A stretch of 64,000 nt of DNA. Origin: Alphaproteobacteria bacterium UBA1301 (GTDB lineage Bacteria; Pseudomonadota; Alphaproteobacteria; Micropepsales; Micropepsaceae). Below the pieces are notes generated by a model. That model was not told the DNA's origin and did no database searches. It was given only the letters and a program-made list of their open reading frames with translations. Below are positions 42,909 through 50,302 of the stretch, piece after piece. Numbering within the stretch: position 1 is the stretch's first letter; each line of letters starts with the position of its first letter. Location: assembly GCA_002307725.1 (NCBI GenBank), contig DBUB01000018.1, forward strand, positions 186,001-250,000, read 5' to 3'. A program made the translations under genes and the position numbers.

Positions 42909-43238
42909 ATGCGCAACGGCATTTATCGGATCTGGCTCAAAGGAGCCCAAGGCGCCACGGCCGGTGCCGTCGTTCTTAAAGACGGTGACGTCCTTGCCTG
43001 TCATCGCAGCCATGCTTTCGTGGGGCGCTATGCAATACAGTTCGAACGTCTGACCGCCGACGTGCGCTGCAAGCGGCTCAACAACCGGGCTAAAACGGTC
43101 AACATGCCCGACCTCGACGATTTCCAGATCCACGTTGAAGGCCAGACGGGCGACGAATTCGCGGTCCTCACCTGCACCGCGCCAGAAAGCCCCGGATTCC
43201 GGATGGAATTTGAGATAACTTGGTACAGCAATGCGTGA
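42909..43238 (+). CDS. GrlR-family protein A1 (dyad 1, first gene)
   Basis: 109 residues from ATG 42909. It begins MRNGIYRIWLKG and has AVVLKDGDVLACHRSHAFVG, FERLTADVRC, MPDLDDFQIHVEG and FEITW: the small beta-barrel pattern of GrlR, the repressor of the LEE type III secretion regulator GrlA in enteropathogens. No type III genes lie here, so the name gives fold only. First of six tandem paralogs on the plus strand, inserted between terL and portal. It overlaps the next gene by 8 nt, so the pair is translationally coupled. No signal peptide. Confidence 0.82.
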   Translation: MRNGIYRIWLKGAQGATAGAVVLKDGDVLACHRSHAFVGRYAIQFERLTADVRCKRLNNRAKTVNMPDLDDFQIHVEGQTGDEFAVLTCTAPESPGFRMEFEITWYSNA

Positions 43239-43560
43239 CGGAATCTATAAAATTCTCTTCGAGTCGCACGGCCGCACGGGCTTCAACATCGTCGCCGCCA
43301 GTGACGGTGTCATCGCCGGCTGCGGCCATACCCATTTCACAACGGGCACCTATAAAATCGATGACAACCAGTTTAAGGCCCGTCTTCATTTGACGCGCCA
43401 CAGCAAGCGCGACGATCTCATCGAGATCACCGATCAGGACGAGATCGACATCAAGATGTCCGGCATTTGCAGCCTCGGCTTCGGCGAGTTCGACGCCCGG
43501 GTGGTCGGCCGCTCCGACATCGACATCATCGCAACCTTCCAGTGGGTGTGCGATCTCTGA
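43231..43560 (+). CDS. GrlR-family protein B1 (dyad 1, second gene)
   Basis: 109 residues starting MRDGIYKILFES. It belongs to the B subtype, marked by MRDGIY at the start, FGEFDA or FGQF near residue 85 and an ending in (V/A)-(T/S)-F-x-W with an acidic tail (TFQWVCDL). It has EITDQDEIDIKMSGICSLGF in the second half. Starts inside the stop region of A1 (8-nt overlap), which ties production of A and B together and suggests that they form a heteromer. That is inference from gene layout. Confidence 0.82.
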   Translation: MRDGIYKILFESHGRTGFNIVAASDGVIAGCGHTHFTTGTYKIDDNQFKARLHLTRHSKRDDLIEITDQDEIDIKMSGICSLGFGEFDARVVGRSDIDIIATFQWVCDL

Positions 43561-43631
43561 AGCACCGGGCGCTAACACCTGCGCACCTGCGGGTTCGCTC
43601 GTAGAGCGCCGCGGCGAACGGCAACACGGGA

Positions 43632-43637
43632 TTAACG
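43632..43637 (+). promoter_or_regulatory. TTAACG motif upstream of GrlR dyad 2
   Basis: TTAACG followed by CCTGCCCGG, 46 nt before the dyad 2 start at 43678; matches the motif before dyads 1 and 3 with one base changed. Confidence 0.45.
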
Positions 43638-43677
43638 CCTGCCCGGCACAATGGCGCCGGCAGGAATGGATTCACGA

Positions 43678-44007
43678 ATGCGTAACGGTCTCTACCGCGT
43701 CTGGCTCAGCGGCCCTCAGGGGCGGGAAACCGGCGCAATGGTTTTCAAAGACGGCGTCATCTTCGCCGCCGACCGGGTCTATGCCTATAACGGAACCTAC
43801 CAAGAGTGCGCTGGACGGCTGACGGCCGAAGTCACCTGCACCCGGCTTCTGGCCGACCAACTGGCGATCAACCTGCCCGACATGGACACCATCACCATCA
43901 AGGTAACGGGCGCCGCAAACGGCGAGATCGCCCAGTTGAAAGGCACCATCGACAATATGCCAGGCGTCGTCCTGTCCTACGAAATAGCCTTTCTCGGCGA
44001 GGTCTGA
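43678..44007 (+). CDS. GrlR-family protein A2 (dyad 2, first gene)
   Basis: 109 residues from ATG 43678 (MRNGLYRVWLSG); an in-frame ATG at 43651 would add nine residues not seen in the paralogs. Same A-type plan as A1 and A3: MVFKDGVIFAADRVYAYNG, LTAEVTC, LPDMDTITIKVTG, ending in a beta strand (YEIAFLGEV). It diverges most from the others in the second half. The stop TGA overlaps the next ATG by one base (TGATG). Confidence 0.82.
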   Translation: MRNGLYRVWLSGPQGRETGAMVFKDGVIFAADRVYAYNGTYQECAGRLTAEVTCTRLLADQLAINLPDMDTITIKVTGAANGEIAQLKGTIDNMPGVVLSYEIAFLGEV

Positions 44008-44336
44008 TGCGCGACGGAATTTACAAAGTCATCCTTACGTCCGGCACCATGAAAGGCCTAATCATCGGAACCTTGCACGAGGGCCTGGTGACCGGCTGCG
44101 ATCAGTCCCATCACGTCACCGGCGACGTCAGCCAGCAAGGCAGCCATCTCAAAGGCACAATGGTGCTGCGCCGCCATGCGCGGCCCGAAGGTTTCATCGA
44201 AATGGCCAATCTCGATGTCATCACGGTGAATTTCTCCGGCATCTGCGGCGACAGTTTCGGCCAGTTCGATGCCAAGCTGGTCGAGAGACCCGATCTGCCG
44301 GTGAAAGCCACCTTCCAATGGATGTGCGAGTTCTAG
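44007..44336 (+). CDS. GrlR-family protein B2 (dyad 2, second gene)
   Basis: 109 residues from ATG 44007 (MRDGIYKVILTSG). B-type marks: DSFGQFDAKLVERPDLPV and the ending KATFQWMCEF, close to B1 (FGEFDARVVG, ATFQWVCDL). It starts in the TGATG overlap with A2, so it depends on A2 translation. B1 and B2 are more alike than A1 and A2, as judged by eye. Cytoplasmic. Confidence 0.82.
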   Translation: MRDGIYKVILTSGTMKGLIIGTLHEGLVTGCDQSHHVTGDVSQQGSHLKGTMVLRRHARPEGFIEMANLDVITVNFSGICGDSFGQFDAKLVERPDLPVKATFQWMCEF

Positions 44337-44421
44337 CAGATTTGCCGCCTTCGCCCAGGCGGTCTACATTGTAAGCATATATACGTATTTCTGCGATTTT
44401 CCTCCTCACGGGAACAACGCC

Positions 44422-44427
44422 TTAACC
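44422..44427 (+). promoter_or_regulatory. TTAACC motif upstream of GrlR dyad 3
   Basis: TTAACC followed by CTTCACCG, 40 nt before the dyad 3 start at 44462. The spacer before dyad 3 also has an AT-rich stretch (ATATATACG, 44378-44386), which could be a promoter element. Confidence 0.5.
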
Positions 44428-44461
44428 CTTCACCGACACACTCGCGTCGTGGAGGAAGCGC

Positions 44462-44791
44462 ATGCGCAACGGTATCTACCGCGTCTGGTTCAAGGGTTCG
44501 GGTGTTTACGGCACTGCCGCGCCGCTCTTGGTGGACGGCCAGTTCATAGCCTGCGACCGCACCCATACCTATCTTGGCTCCTACACCGAAGAGAACGGGA
44601 ACTTCACGGCTTCCGTCGAGGTCCGCCGCCACACCATACGTCCGCAGGTCACCAACCAGCCTGATCTCGACCAATTCCATATGAATATCGAAGGCCGTTC
44701 GGCCGGAGAAATCATTGCCGGCCGCTGTACCGTTCCCGAGAAGCCGGGCTTCATGACAGACGCCGAATACATCTGGTGCAGCGAGGTTTAG
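44462..44791 (+). CDS. GrlR-family protein A3 (dyad 3, first gene)
   Basis: 109 residues (MRNGIYRVWFKG) with a strong ribosome binding site (GGAGG, 6 nt before). A-type plan: LLVDGQFIACDRTHTYLGSY, FTASVEVRRH, QPDLDQFHMNIEG, EIIAGRCTVPEKPGFMTDAE. The CDR-x-H segment after the first hairpin recurs in A1, A3 and B3 and may mark a conserved surface. Followed after 2 nt by B3. Confidence 0.82.
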   Translation: MRNGIYRVWFKGSGVYGTAAPLLVDGQFIACDRTHTYLGSYTEENGNFTASVEVRRHTIRPQVTNQPDLDQFHMNIEGRSAGEIIAGRCTVPEKPGFMTDAEYIWCSEV

Positions 44792-44793
44792 CG

Positions 44794-45129
44794 ATGCGCG
44801 ACGGCATCTACCGTGTGCAGTACGAAACGGCGACTTTGTGCGCGACCGGTGTGATCGTGCTGAATAACGGTGAGCTCAACGGCTGCGACCGCTTCCATTT
44901 CATGTTCGGCGACTACCGCCAGCGCGGCAACAATCTGACCGGCAGGGTCACCTTCAAATGCCATACCGTTCGCACCGGACGACCCGCCGCCATTCCCGAA
45001 CAATTTGAACTTATCTGCAAGGGAGTCGGCAGCGATAGCTTCGGTCAGTTCAATTTCCGCTGCCCGGGCACGCCGCAGATCCGCGGGCGTGCGAGCTTCA
45101 CTTGGCTGGCTGACTTCACACCGGTCTAG
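44794..45129 (+). CDS. GrlR-family protein B3 (dyad 3, second gene)
   Basis: 111 residues from ATG 44794 (MRDGIYRVQYET). B-type marks: SDSFGQFNFRCPGTPQIRG and ASFTWLADF near the end, with three extra residues. GVIVLNNGELNGCDRFHFMFGDY gives the usual first half. Begins 2 nt after the A3 stop. Its own stop shares a CTAG with the terL stop on the other strand, so array and terL are convergent and overlap by 4 nt; read-through would make antisense to terL. Confidence 0.82.
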   Translation: MRDGIYRVQYETATLCATGVIVLNNGELNGCDRFHFMFGDYRQRGNNLTGRVTFKCHTVRTGRPAAIPEQFELICKGVGSDSFGQFNFRCPGTPQIRGRASFTWLADFTPV

Positions 45130-46412
45130 AGTTTGCGCACCCCCGGTTTGCTGCGCCGCACCGGAAACAGATACGCCAGCGCCCAGACCAAAGCATCCAT
45201 GCGGTCAGGGCTTTTGCCGCTACCGTCGTAACTCACCATCTGATCCTCCAACTCCGCAAAAGCGCCGATATGGTGGACGCGGCCTTGCTCGTAGAGCGCC
45301 GCGGCGGGCGTGGCGCGGGTACGCTTGTCGCGCGTTGCATGGACCAAGCGAACCGGCGCATTGGGCAGCGCATCGACCAGCACTTGCCGCACCATGTCGC
45401 CGCCTTGATTGGCTTCGGCCACGATGCAATCGGCCTTATACGTCTCAAAGGCTTCGGCGACACAGGCCGCCCACGCGGCTGCGGTCAGACCCGCGACCGA
45501 ACAATCGGCCAGCACGTAACCGACGCCGTCTTCGCCGAGACCGGCGGCGACGATGCCGCATTCATCGCCCGCCACCGAAGCCGGCGGATCGACTGCCACG
45601 ACGATGCGAACCAAGGCGGGCGCGACGCGAACCCGCGCGTTTTCGATCCAGATGCGCTTCCATAGTGCCGCGTCGTTGTCCTCGATCAGTTCGGCCTCCA
45701 ATTCCTGACGGCCGAGACGGGTGCCGCCATAACGCAGCGCCAGGCCGGTAAGGAACGTCGCGGCCAGATTGGCAGCGTTCTCCCGGGTCGACGATTTGGT
45801 CTGCACCACATCGGGCATCGCCAGCAAATCCTTGAGCGGCTTGATGTTGCGCGGCGTGGTGGTGATCAGCATGCGCGGGTCATCTCCCAATCGCAGCGCC
45901 ATCAGCACCATGTCGAGCGCGCCTTGCGGATCGCTCCATTTGCAGAACTCGTCGGCCCAGACGGCATCGAACTGATGGCCGCGCACGGAATCGGGTTCTT
46001 CGGCCGATACCACATCGGCAATGGCCCCGTTCGACCATTTGAGGCGCCGGTTGGCGGGCTCGAAGCGCGCCTTGGTCGCCTTCATCAGGCCGGATTCGCC
46101 TTCGATCATCACACTGCGCACGTCATGCCAAGTGGCGCCGACGATACCGATACGGCGCAGGCCGCGATTTTTGACTCCGTCCGCAACCCACTCGGCACCG
46201 GCCCGCGTCTTGCCTGACCCGCGGCCGCCGAGGAACAACCAGATACGCCAGTCGCCCGGCGGCGGTAGCTGTTCGGGATGGGCACGGAAGGGCCAATCGC
46301 CCACTGCGAAGCGGGCGGAATTAGCGGTTATGTTCTGAAGTACTGCCTTCCGAAGTTTCGGCGGCAATGATGCGATCGATCTCGCGCTTAAGTTCGTCAC
46401 GGGCTTCGTCAT
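45126..46412 (-). CDS. GTA terminase large subunit
   Basis: 428 residues from ATG 46412. ATPase: Walker A LFLGGRGSGKTRAGAEWV (Lys68), Walker B FDAVWADEFCKW (Asp154-Glu155), coupling motif LITTTPRNIKPL. Nuclease: IVVAVDPPASVAGDECGIVA (about 285-305) and a late Asp (RMDALVWALAYL). The HPEQLPPPGDWRIWLFLGGR start is typical of RcGTA g2. It packages host DNA into GTA heads. The first 30 codons overlap the TerS-like gene by 92 nt; a downstream start near 46320 is possible but no clear codon is seen. It looks intact. Confidence 0.94.
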   Translation of the reverse strand: MTKPVTNLSARSIASLPPKLRKAVLQNITANSARFAVGDWPFRAHPEQLPPPGDWRIWLFLGGRGSGKTRAGAEWVADGVKNRGLRRIGIVGATWHDVRSVMIEGESGLMKATKARFEPANRRLKWSNGAIADVVSAEEPDSVRGHQFDAVWADEFCKWSDPQGALDMVLMALRLGDDPRMLITTTPRNIKPLKDLLAMPDVVQTKSSTRENAANLAATFLTGLALRYGGTRLGRQELEAELIEDNDAALWKRIWIENARVRVAPALVRIVVAVDPPASVAGDECGIVAAGLGEDGVGYVLADCSVAGLTAAAWAACVAEAFETYKADCIVAEANQGGDMVRQVLVDALPNAPVRLVHATRDKRTRATPAAALYEQGRVHHIGAFAELEDQMVSYDGSGKSPDRMDALVWALAYLFPVRRSKPGVRKL

Positions 46413-46734
46413 CGCTCACCGTCACCTGAGGTTTGTTCGATTGCCGCTTCATTTCGAGTTTGCGCAGGCGTTGCATATCGGCGCGAATTTGCGACGCTAA
46501 GCGCTGATGTTGTGCGGTTTCTTTGATGATTTGTTCCGAGGTCTTGTCTTCGTCGTTCACCTTGCTTTGCGCCGTTTCGAGGCGGATCAGGTTTCGGTTC
46601 ATCACCACGAATATGCGTTTCGCCATGTCGTCCATCCATCCTTGTGGAATGTCCTCGGCCTCGACGCCGATCCAATGTTTCGGATTCGTACGCGAATAGG
46701 CCGAGCCGGTTTGTTCCTGGCTCGTTGTTGGCAT
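46321..46734 (-). CDS. GTA small terminase-like protein (g1-type)
   Basis: 137 residues from ATG 46734 (MPTTSQEQTG). A helical protein: WMDDMAKRIFVVMNRNLIRL, a central coiled coil (HQRLASQIRADMQRLRKLEM) and a charged C-terminal helix (ARDELKREIDRIIAAE). Small terminases of GTAs have a central coiled coil that forms the oligomer and lie directly before terL, as here (92-nt overlap). RcGTA g1 was long unrecognised by sequence; the call rests on position and helical content. Confidence 0.65.
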   Translation of the reverse strand: MPTTSQEQTGSAYSRTNPKHWIGVEAEDIPQGWMDDMAKRIFVVMNRNLIRLETAQSKVNDEDKTSEQIIKETAQHQRLASQIRADMQRLRKLEMKRQSNKPQVTVSDDEARDELKREIDRIIAAETSEGSTSEHNR

Positions 46735-47048
46735 TGGCTTACTTTTTTGGGGATATAGCTGAAATGGGGAAACCTCCTGCATTCTTCAAGGGGGTTTTCA
46801 AAAAAATATGCGGCCTGCGACACGGGCGAAAATTTTCTTGGAAATTCAAAAACGTGTTTCGCGTCACGCGGGCAACCGACGCCAAAAATCGCTCAGAATG
46901 ATTCGCAGGAAGGCAAAACGGGGCAAAAATTATTTTCGGCAGCCGCGTTTTTCGCCTTGGCCTGGCGCGCAGCCAAATCGTCTTCGAGACGGTCGAAGCG
47001 CGCTTCCCACAGCAGGGCGCCGGTCACACGGTGCGGTCGCTGGGCGCT
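46735..47048. other. Intergenic region upstream of the GTA cluster
   Basis: 314 nt that should hold the GTA promoter (leftward). A 44-codon leftward frame at 46893-47027 (GTG start; LLWEARFDRLEDDLAARQAK) has coding-like composition, follows the esterase stop in the same frame and has no ribosome binding site; it may be a remnant. No clear CtrA or GafA-type site is visible. Confidence 0.4.
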
Positions 47049-48101
47049 CTATTTCTCCGGCGGCGCAAAGCGCAGAACCCGGCCGAAGAACGGCAGCACA
47101 TGGTTCTGGAAACGGTCGGACACCGCGCTGACGTGATCGCCGCTGTAAAGCTCGAAACTGTTGGCAATGCCATAGCTGTCGAGAATGCGATGCAGTTCGG
47201 CGGTGTCGGTCTTCAGGCCATCCTGATCGCCGACATCGAGCGCGATGGCGCGATACTGGCGCAGATTGGTGATGTATTGGTCGATCATGGCAAGCGGCGC
47301 ATTGGCGGCCCAGCGCGCCAGCACGGCAGGCTGCGCCACGCCGTCCTTGACCGGCAGATCGAGATAGAGCGGCGGGTTCTTCGGATTGGGCGACCAAGCG
47401 GCGGCGGAAGCCAGCGTGGCGCGGCTGAAGAAATCGAGCTTGGCGCTGTCGGCGGGCGAGGTGACGGCCTCAAGCGCCTTCATCATCTCGGCCGGCGGGG
47501 CGGTGCGCGCCGACAGGCAGCACGGACTCATGATGTAGAGCGCGCCGAACACATCCGGATATTTCATGCCGATACGGGTGGTGCCGTAGCCGCCCATCGA
47601 ATGACCGGCGAGCCCGCGGCTGAGGCGATCGGGGAGCGTGCGGTAATGCGCGTCGATATAGGCGACGAGATCATGGGCGATGAAGCCTTCCCAATTGCCC
47701 GTGGTCGCCGAGTTCGAATACATCGAACCATTGTGCAGCGTCTGAGCGTCGGCCAGCACCACGATCATGCCGGGCGTACCCAGCGCGAAGGCGCCCTCGA
47801 TGGTCTGCGGCGTGTGGATTTCGCCGGTCCATTTCTCGTTCGAGATCGAATAGCCATGCAGCGCATAAACCACGGGATAGCGCCGGTTCGGATGGGCGGC
47901 GTAATCGGGCGGCAGATAGACGATGACGCCGCGATCGGCGCTGTCGCCTTCGAGATTGCCTTCGAGCGAAACGCTATGGACTTTGACGCGCTCGACGAGC
48001 ACCGGGGCAGCCCCCGCAACCGGCGGCGGTACATTGAGCGGCGCGCCGGCAAAGGCGGCCCCCGCCATCATGACCAACCCGATCACTGCTACAGCCTTCA
48101 T
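47049..48101 (-). CDS. Secreted esterase (esterase D/PHB depolymerase-like alpha/beta hydrolase)
   Basis: 350 residues from ATG 48101. Signal peptide (MKAVAVIGLVMMAGAAFA). Alpha/beta hydrolase core: GVIVYLPPDYAAHPNRRYPV, VVYALHGYSISNEKW (oxyanion region), nucleophile Ser in GLAGHSMGGYGTTRIGMKYP, Asp in IALDVGDQDGLKTDT and a late His in YSGDHVSAV. The triad is complete. It belongs to the esterase D/feruloyl-esterase-like group acting on esters outside the cytoplasm; the substrate is unknown. Divergent from a radical SAM gene with a palindrome between. Confidence 0.9.
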   Translation of the reverse strand: MKAVAVIGLVMMAGAAFAGAPLNVPPPVAGAAPVLVERVKVHSVSLEGNLEGDSADRGVIVYLPPDYAAHPNRRYPVVYALHGYSISNEKWTGEIHTPQTIEGAFALGTPGMIVVLADAQTLHNGSMYSNSATTGNWEGFIAHDLVAYIDAHYRTLPDRLSRGLAGHSMGGYGTTRIGMKYPDVFGALYIMSPCCLSARTAPPAEMMKALEAVTSPADSAKLDFFSRATLASAAAWSPNPKNPPLYLDLPVKDGVAQPAVLARWAANAPLAMIDQYITNLRQYRAIALDVGDQDGLKTDTAELHRILDSYGIANSFELYSGDHVSAVSDRFQNHVLPFFGRVLRFAPPEK

Positions 48102-48173
48102 GGCGCCTGCCCCCTGCCTGATTGTTGCCGGACAGGTTAGGCGCGCCGCCACATTTCGGCAATAAAATAGCAC

Positions 48174-48189
48174 TTAACCGTACGGTTAA
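48174..48189. promoter_or_regulatory. Perfect 16-bp palindrome TTAACCGTACGGTTAA, operator candidate
   Basis: A perfect inverted repeat of the half-site TTAACCGT in the divergent region between the esterase gene (starts 48101, leftward) and the radical SAM gene (starts 48325, rightward). The half-site shares TTAACC with the GrlR-dyad motif and with CtrA half-sites. Confidence 0.6.
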
Positions 48190-48324
48190 CGACCAACCGG
48201 AAAGCGGCCCGTCCTGCGGCCAACGCAAGACCCAGTGTTTTCCTGAGGAATTGCGGAGTTTTCTTACACTTGACACATCCCGGGCGCACGTTCTTCCGTG
48301 CTAAGATCAATATGAGGTGTCGTT

Positions 48325-50202
48325 ATGCGTCTTCTGTTGATCAATCCCAAAGTCCCCGAGAGTTTCTGGAGCTTCAAATGGGCGGTGAACACCATCCTGC
48401 CCGGCAAGCGCGCGCTGAACCCACCGCTGGGGCTGGCGACACTGGCGGCGCTGACCCCGAAGCATTGGGATGTCGAGATCGTCGATGAGAACGTCGAAAC
48501 GGTTCCGCTCAACCCCGTGGCCGACATCATCGGTATCGGCGGCATGGGCGTACAGATCGTACGCCAGAAGGAATTGATCGCTTACTACCGCAGCCAAGGT
48601 TTTTACGTCGTAATCGGCGGCGCCGCGGCCTCGCTGTGCCCGGAGAATTACGCCGGCTTGGTCGACAGTGTGGTGTCGGGCGAAGCCGAATACATCTGGC
48701 CGGAATTCTGCCGCGATTTTGAAGCGGGCCACGCGAGGCCGCTCTACAAGGAAACCGGCACGGTGGACCTGGCGGATTCGCCGGTACCGCGCTTCGATCT
48801 CCTCAAGCTGCACTATTACGCCAACGCGACGATGCAGTATTCGCGCGGCTGCCCCTTCACCTGCGAATTTTGCGACATCATCGTGATGTTCGGCCGCAAG
48901 CCGCGGATGAAAGCGCCGGAACAGATCGGGCGCGAGCTTGATGTGCTCAAGGGCCTCGGCATCACCTCGATCTTCTTCGTCGACGACAACATGATCGGCA
49001 ACAAGAAGGCGGCCAAGAAACTGTTTGCCTATATCGCCGATTGGCAGGCCAGGAACGGCAGCCCGTTCTCGTTCGGCACCGAGGTGTCGATCAACCTCAG
49101 CCAAGACGAAGAACTGATGAGCCTGATGCATGCCGCCAATTTCAACTGGGTGTTCATCGGCATCGAATCGCCCGATCCGGCATCCTTGAAAGAAACCGGC
49201 AAGTCGCAGAATTTGCGCGAAGACCTGCTGACCAGCGTGCAGCGCATCTATTCGCGCGGCATCGAGGTCTTGGCCGGGTTCATCATCGGCTTCGACAACG
49301 ACACCCCGGAAACCTTTGAACTGCAATATCGCTTCATCACCGAGTCCGGCATTCAGACCGCGATGATCGGCCGGCTGGCAGCGCTGCCCAAGACGCCGCT
49401 GTATGCGCGGCTGCAACGCGAAGGGCGGCTGCGCCAAGTGGCGGACGATACCGACAACACCAGCGTCTCCAGCAACGTCATCCACAAGACGATGAGCGAC
49501 GAGACCATCGCGCGGCTTTACGCCGACGTCTACCGGCGTCTCTTGACCGACAACGGCATCGCCACCCGCATCGCCAACAAGCTCAAATACATGGGCAAGA
49601 CCGGCTATCGCGGCGGCTATACGGTGACCGAGACCTTGGGCGTGTTCGGGCGGCTGATCACCCAAGGCCTGCTTCCCGGCGGCCCCAGCCGCATCTGGCA
49701 TTTCCTGCGCACCTGGCCGGTCACGCGCCCAGATCTGGTGGCGATCATGGTCGCCGATTGGATCGCCGGTCTATCAATGCGCAAGTACGCCGCCGAAAAC
49801 CTGTGGTGCACCTTCGGCGATGATTTGAAATTGATCGAGAACGCGCGCGCCGCCATCGCCCGCACCTTGCGCCACGGCGAAGTGTGGATCGGCCGCCAAT
49901 ATGCCGGACTTCCCAGCCTCAATATCCGCCTCGGCGACGCCCTCAGCTTTACCGCCATCGCCAAGGCGGCGCCGCAGTTGAAAAAGCTGATGCGGCAGTC
50001 GCAGACCCGCATCCTGCTCGCTGCCGATACGCTGCCGGTGGAATGCCTCGACGACCTCGAAAAGCTGCTGACCCGGCTGCGCAAATACGGCGACCGCGTC
50101 TTCATCCAGATCTCGGAAGCGGCCCGCGAGAATCTCACCATCGACCTCTCGGCGTTCCAGCTCGTGCTGGTGCCGGTCGCGGCACCGGCCGCCGTGCGCT
50201 AA
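48325..50202 (+). CDS. B12-binding radical SAM protein (DUF4070-type)
   Basis: 625 residues. N-terminal cobalamin-binding-like domain (MRLLLINPKVPESFWSFKWA, PPLGLATLAAL, ADIIGIGGMGVQI). Radical SAM barrel with C176-x3-C180-x2-C183 in RGCPFTCEFCDI, then FFVDDNMIGNKKAAK, and a C-terminal DUF4070 region. Members methylate or rearrange unactivated carbons; hopanoid C-2 methylase HpnP belongs to the same wider family, but it is shorter and identity is not shown. No hopanoid genes are nearby. The last 130 residues are extra and mixed helical. Confidence 0.88.
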   Translation: MRLLLINPKVPESFWSFKWAVNTILPGKRALNPPLGLATLAALTPKHWDVEIVDENVETVPLNPVADIIGIGGMGVQIVRQKELIAYYRSQGFYVVIGGAAASLCPENYAGLVDSVVSGEAEYIWPEFCRDFEAGHARPLYKETGTVDLADSPVPRFDLLKLHYYANATMQYSRGCPFTCEFCDIIVMFGRKPRMKAPEQIGRELDVLKGLGITSIFFVDDNMIGNKKAAKKLFAYIADWQARNGSPFSFGTEVSINLSQDEELMSLMHAANFNWVFIGIESPDPASLKETGKSQNLREDLLTSVQRIYSRGIEVLAGFIIGFDNDTPETFELQYRFITESGIQTAMIGRLAALPKTPLYARLQREGRLRQVADDTDNTSVSSNVIHKTMSDETIARLYADVYRRLLTDNGIATRIANKLKYMGKTGYRGGYTVTETLGVFGRLITQGLLPGGPSRIWHFLRTWPVTRPDLVAIMVADWIAGLSMRKYAAENLWCTFGDDLKLIENARAAIARTLRHGEVWIGRQYAGLPSLNIRLGDALSFTAIAKAAPQLKKLMRQSQTRILLAADTLPVECLDDLEKLLTRLRKYGDRVFIQISEAARENLTIDLSAFQLVLVPVAAPAAVR

Positions 50203-50302
50203 GGATCGCCGTCATTCCGGACGCGCAAAACCAGCGCTGCGCGACGAACTGCAATTGTGCGCCGGTCGGTCGATGCGGCGCGCCCGGAACGACAGGCAGA
50301 AT

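Noticed and set aside
42909..45129. Type III secretion regulators
   Set aside because: GrlR-like fold only; no LEE, GrlA or secretion genes in 64 kb, so I do not infer a role in secretion.
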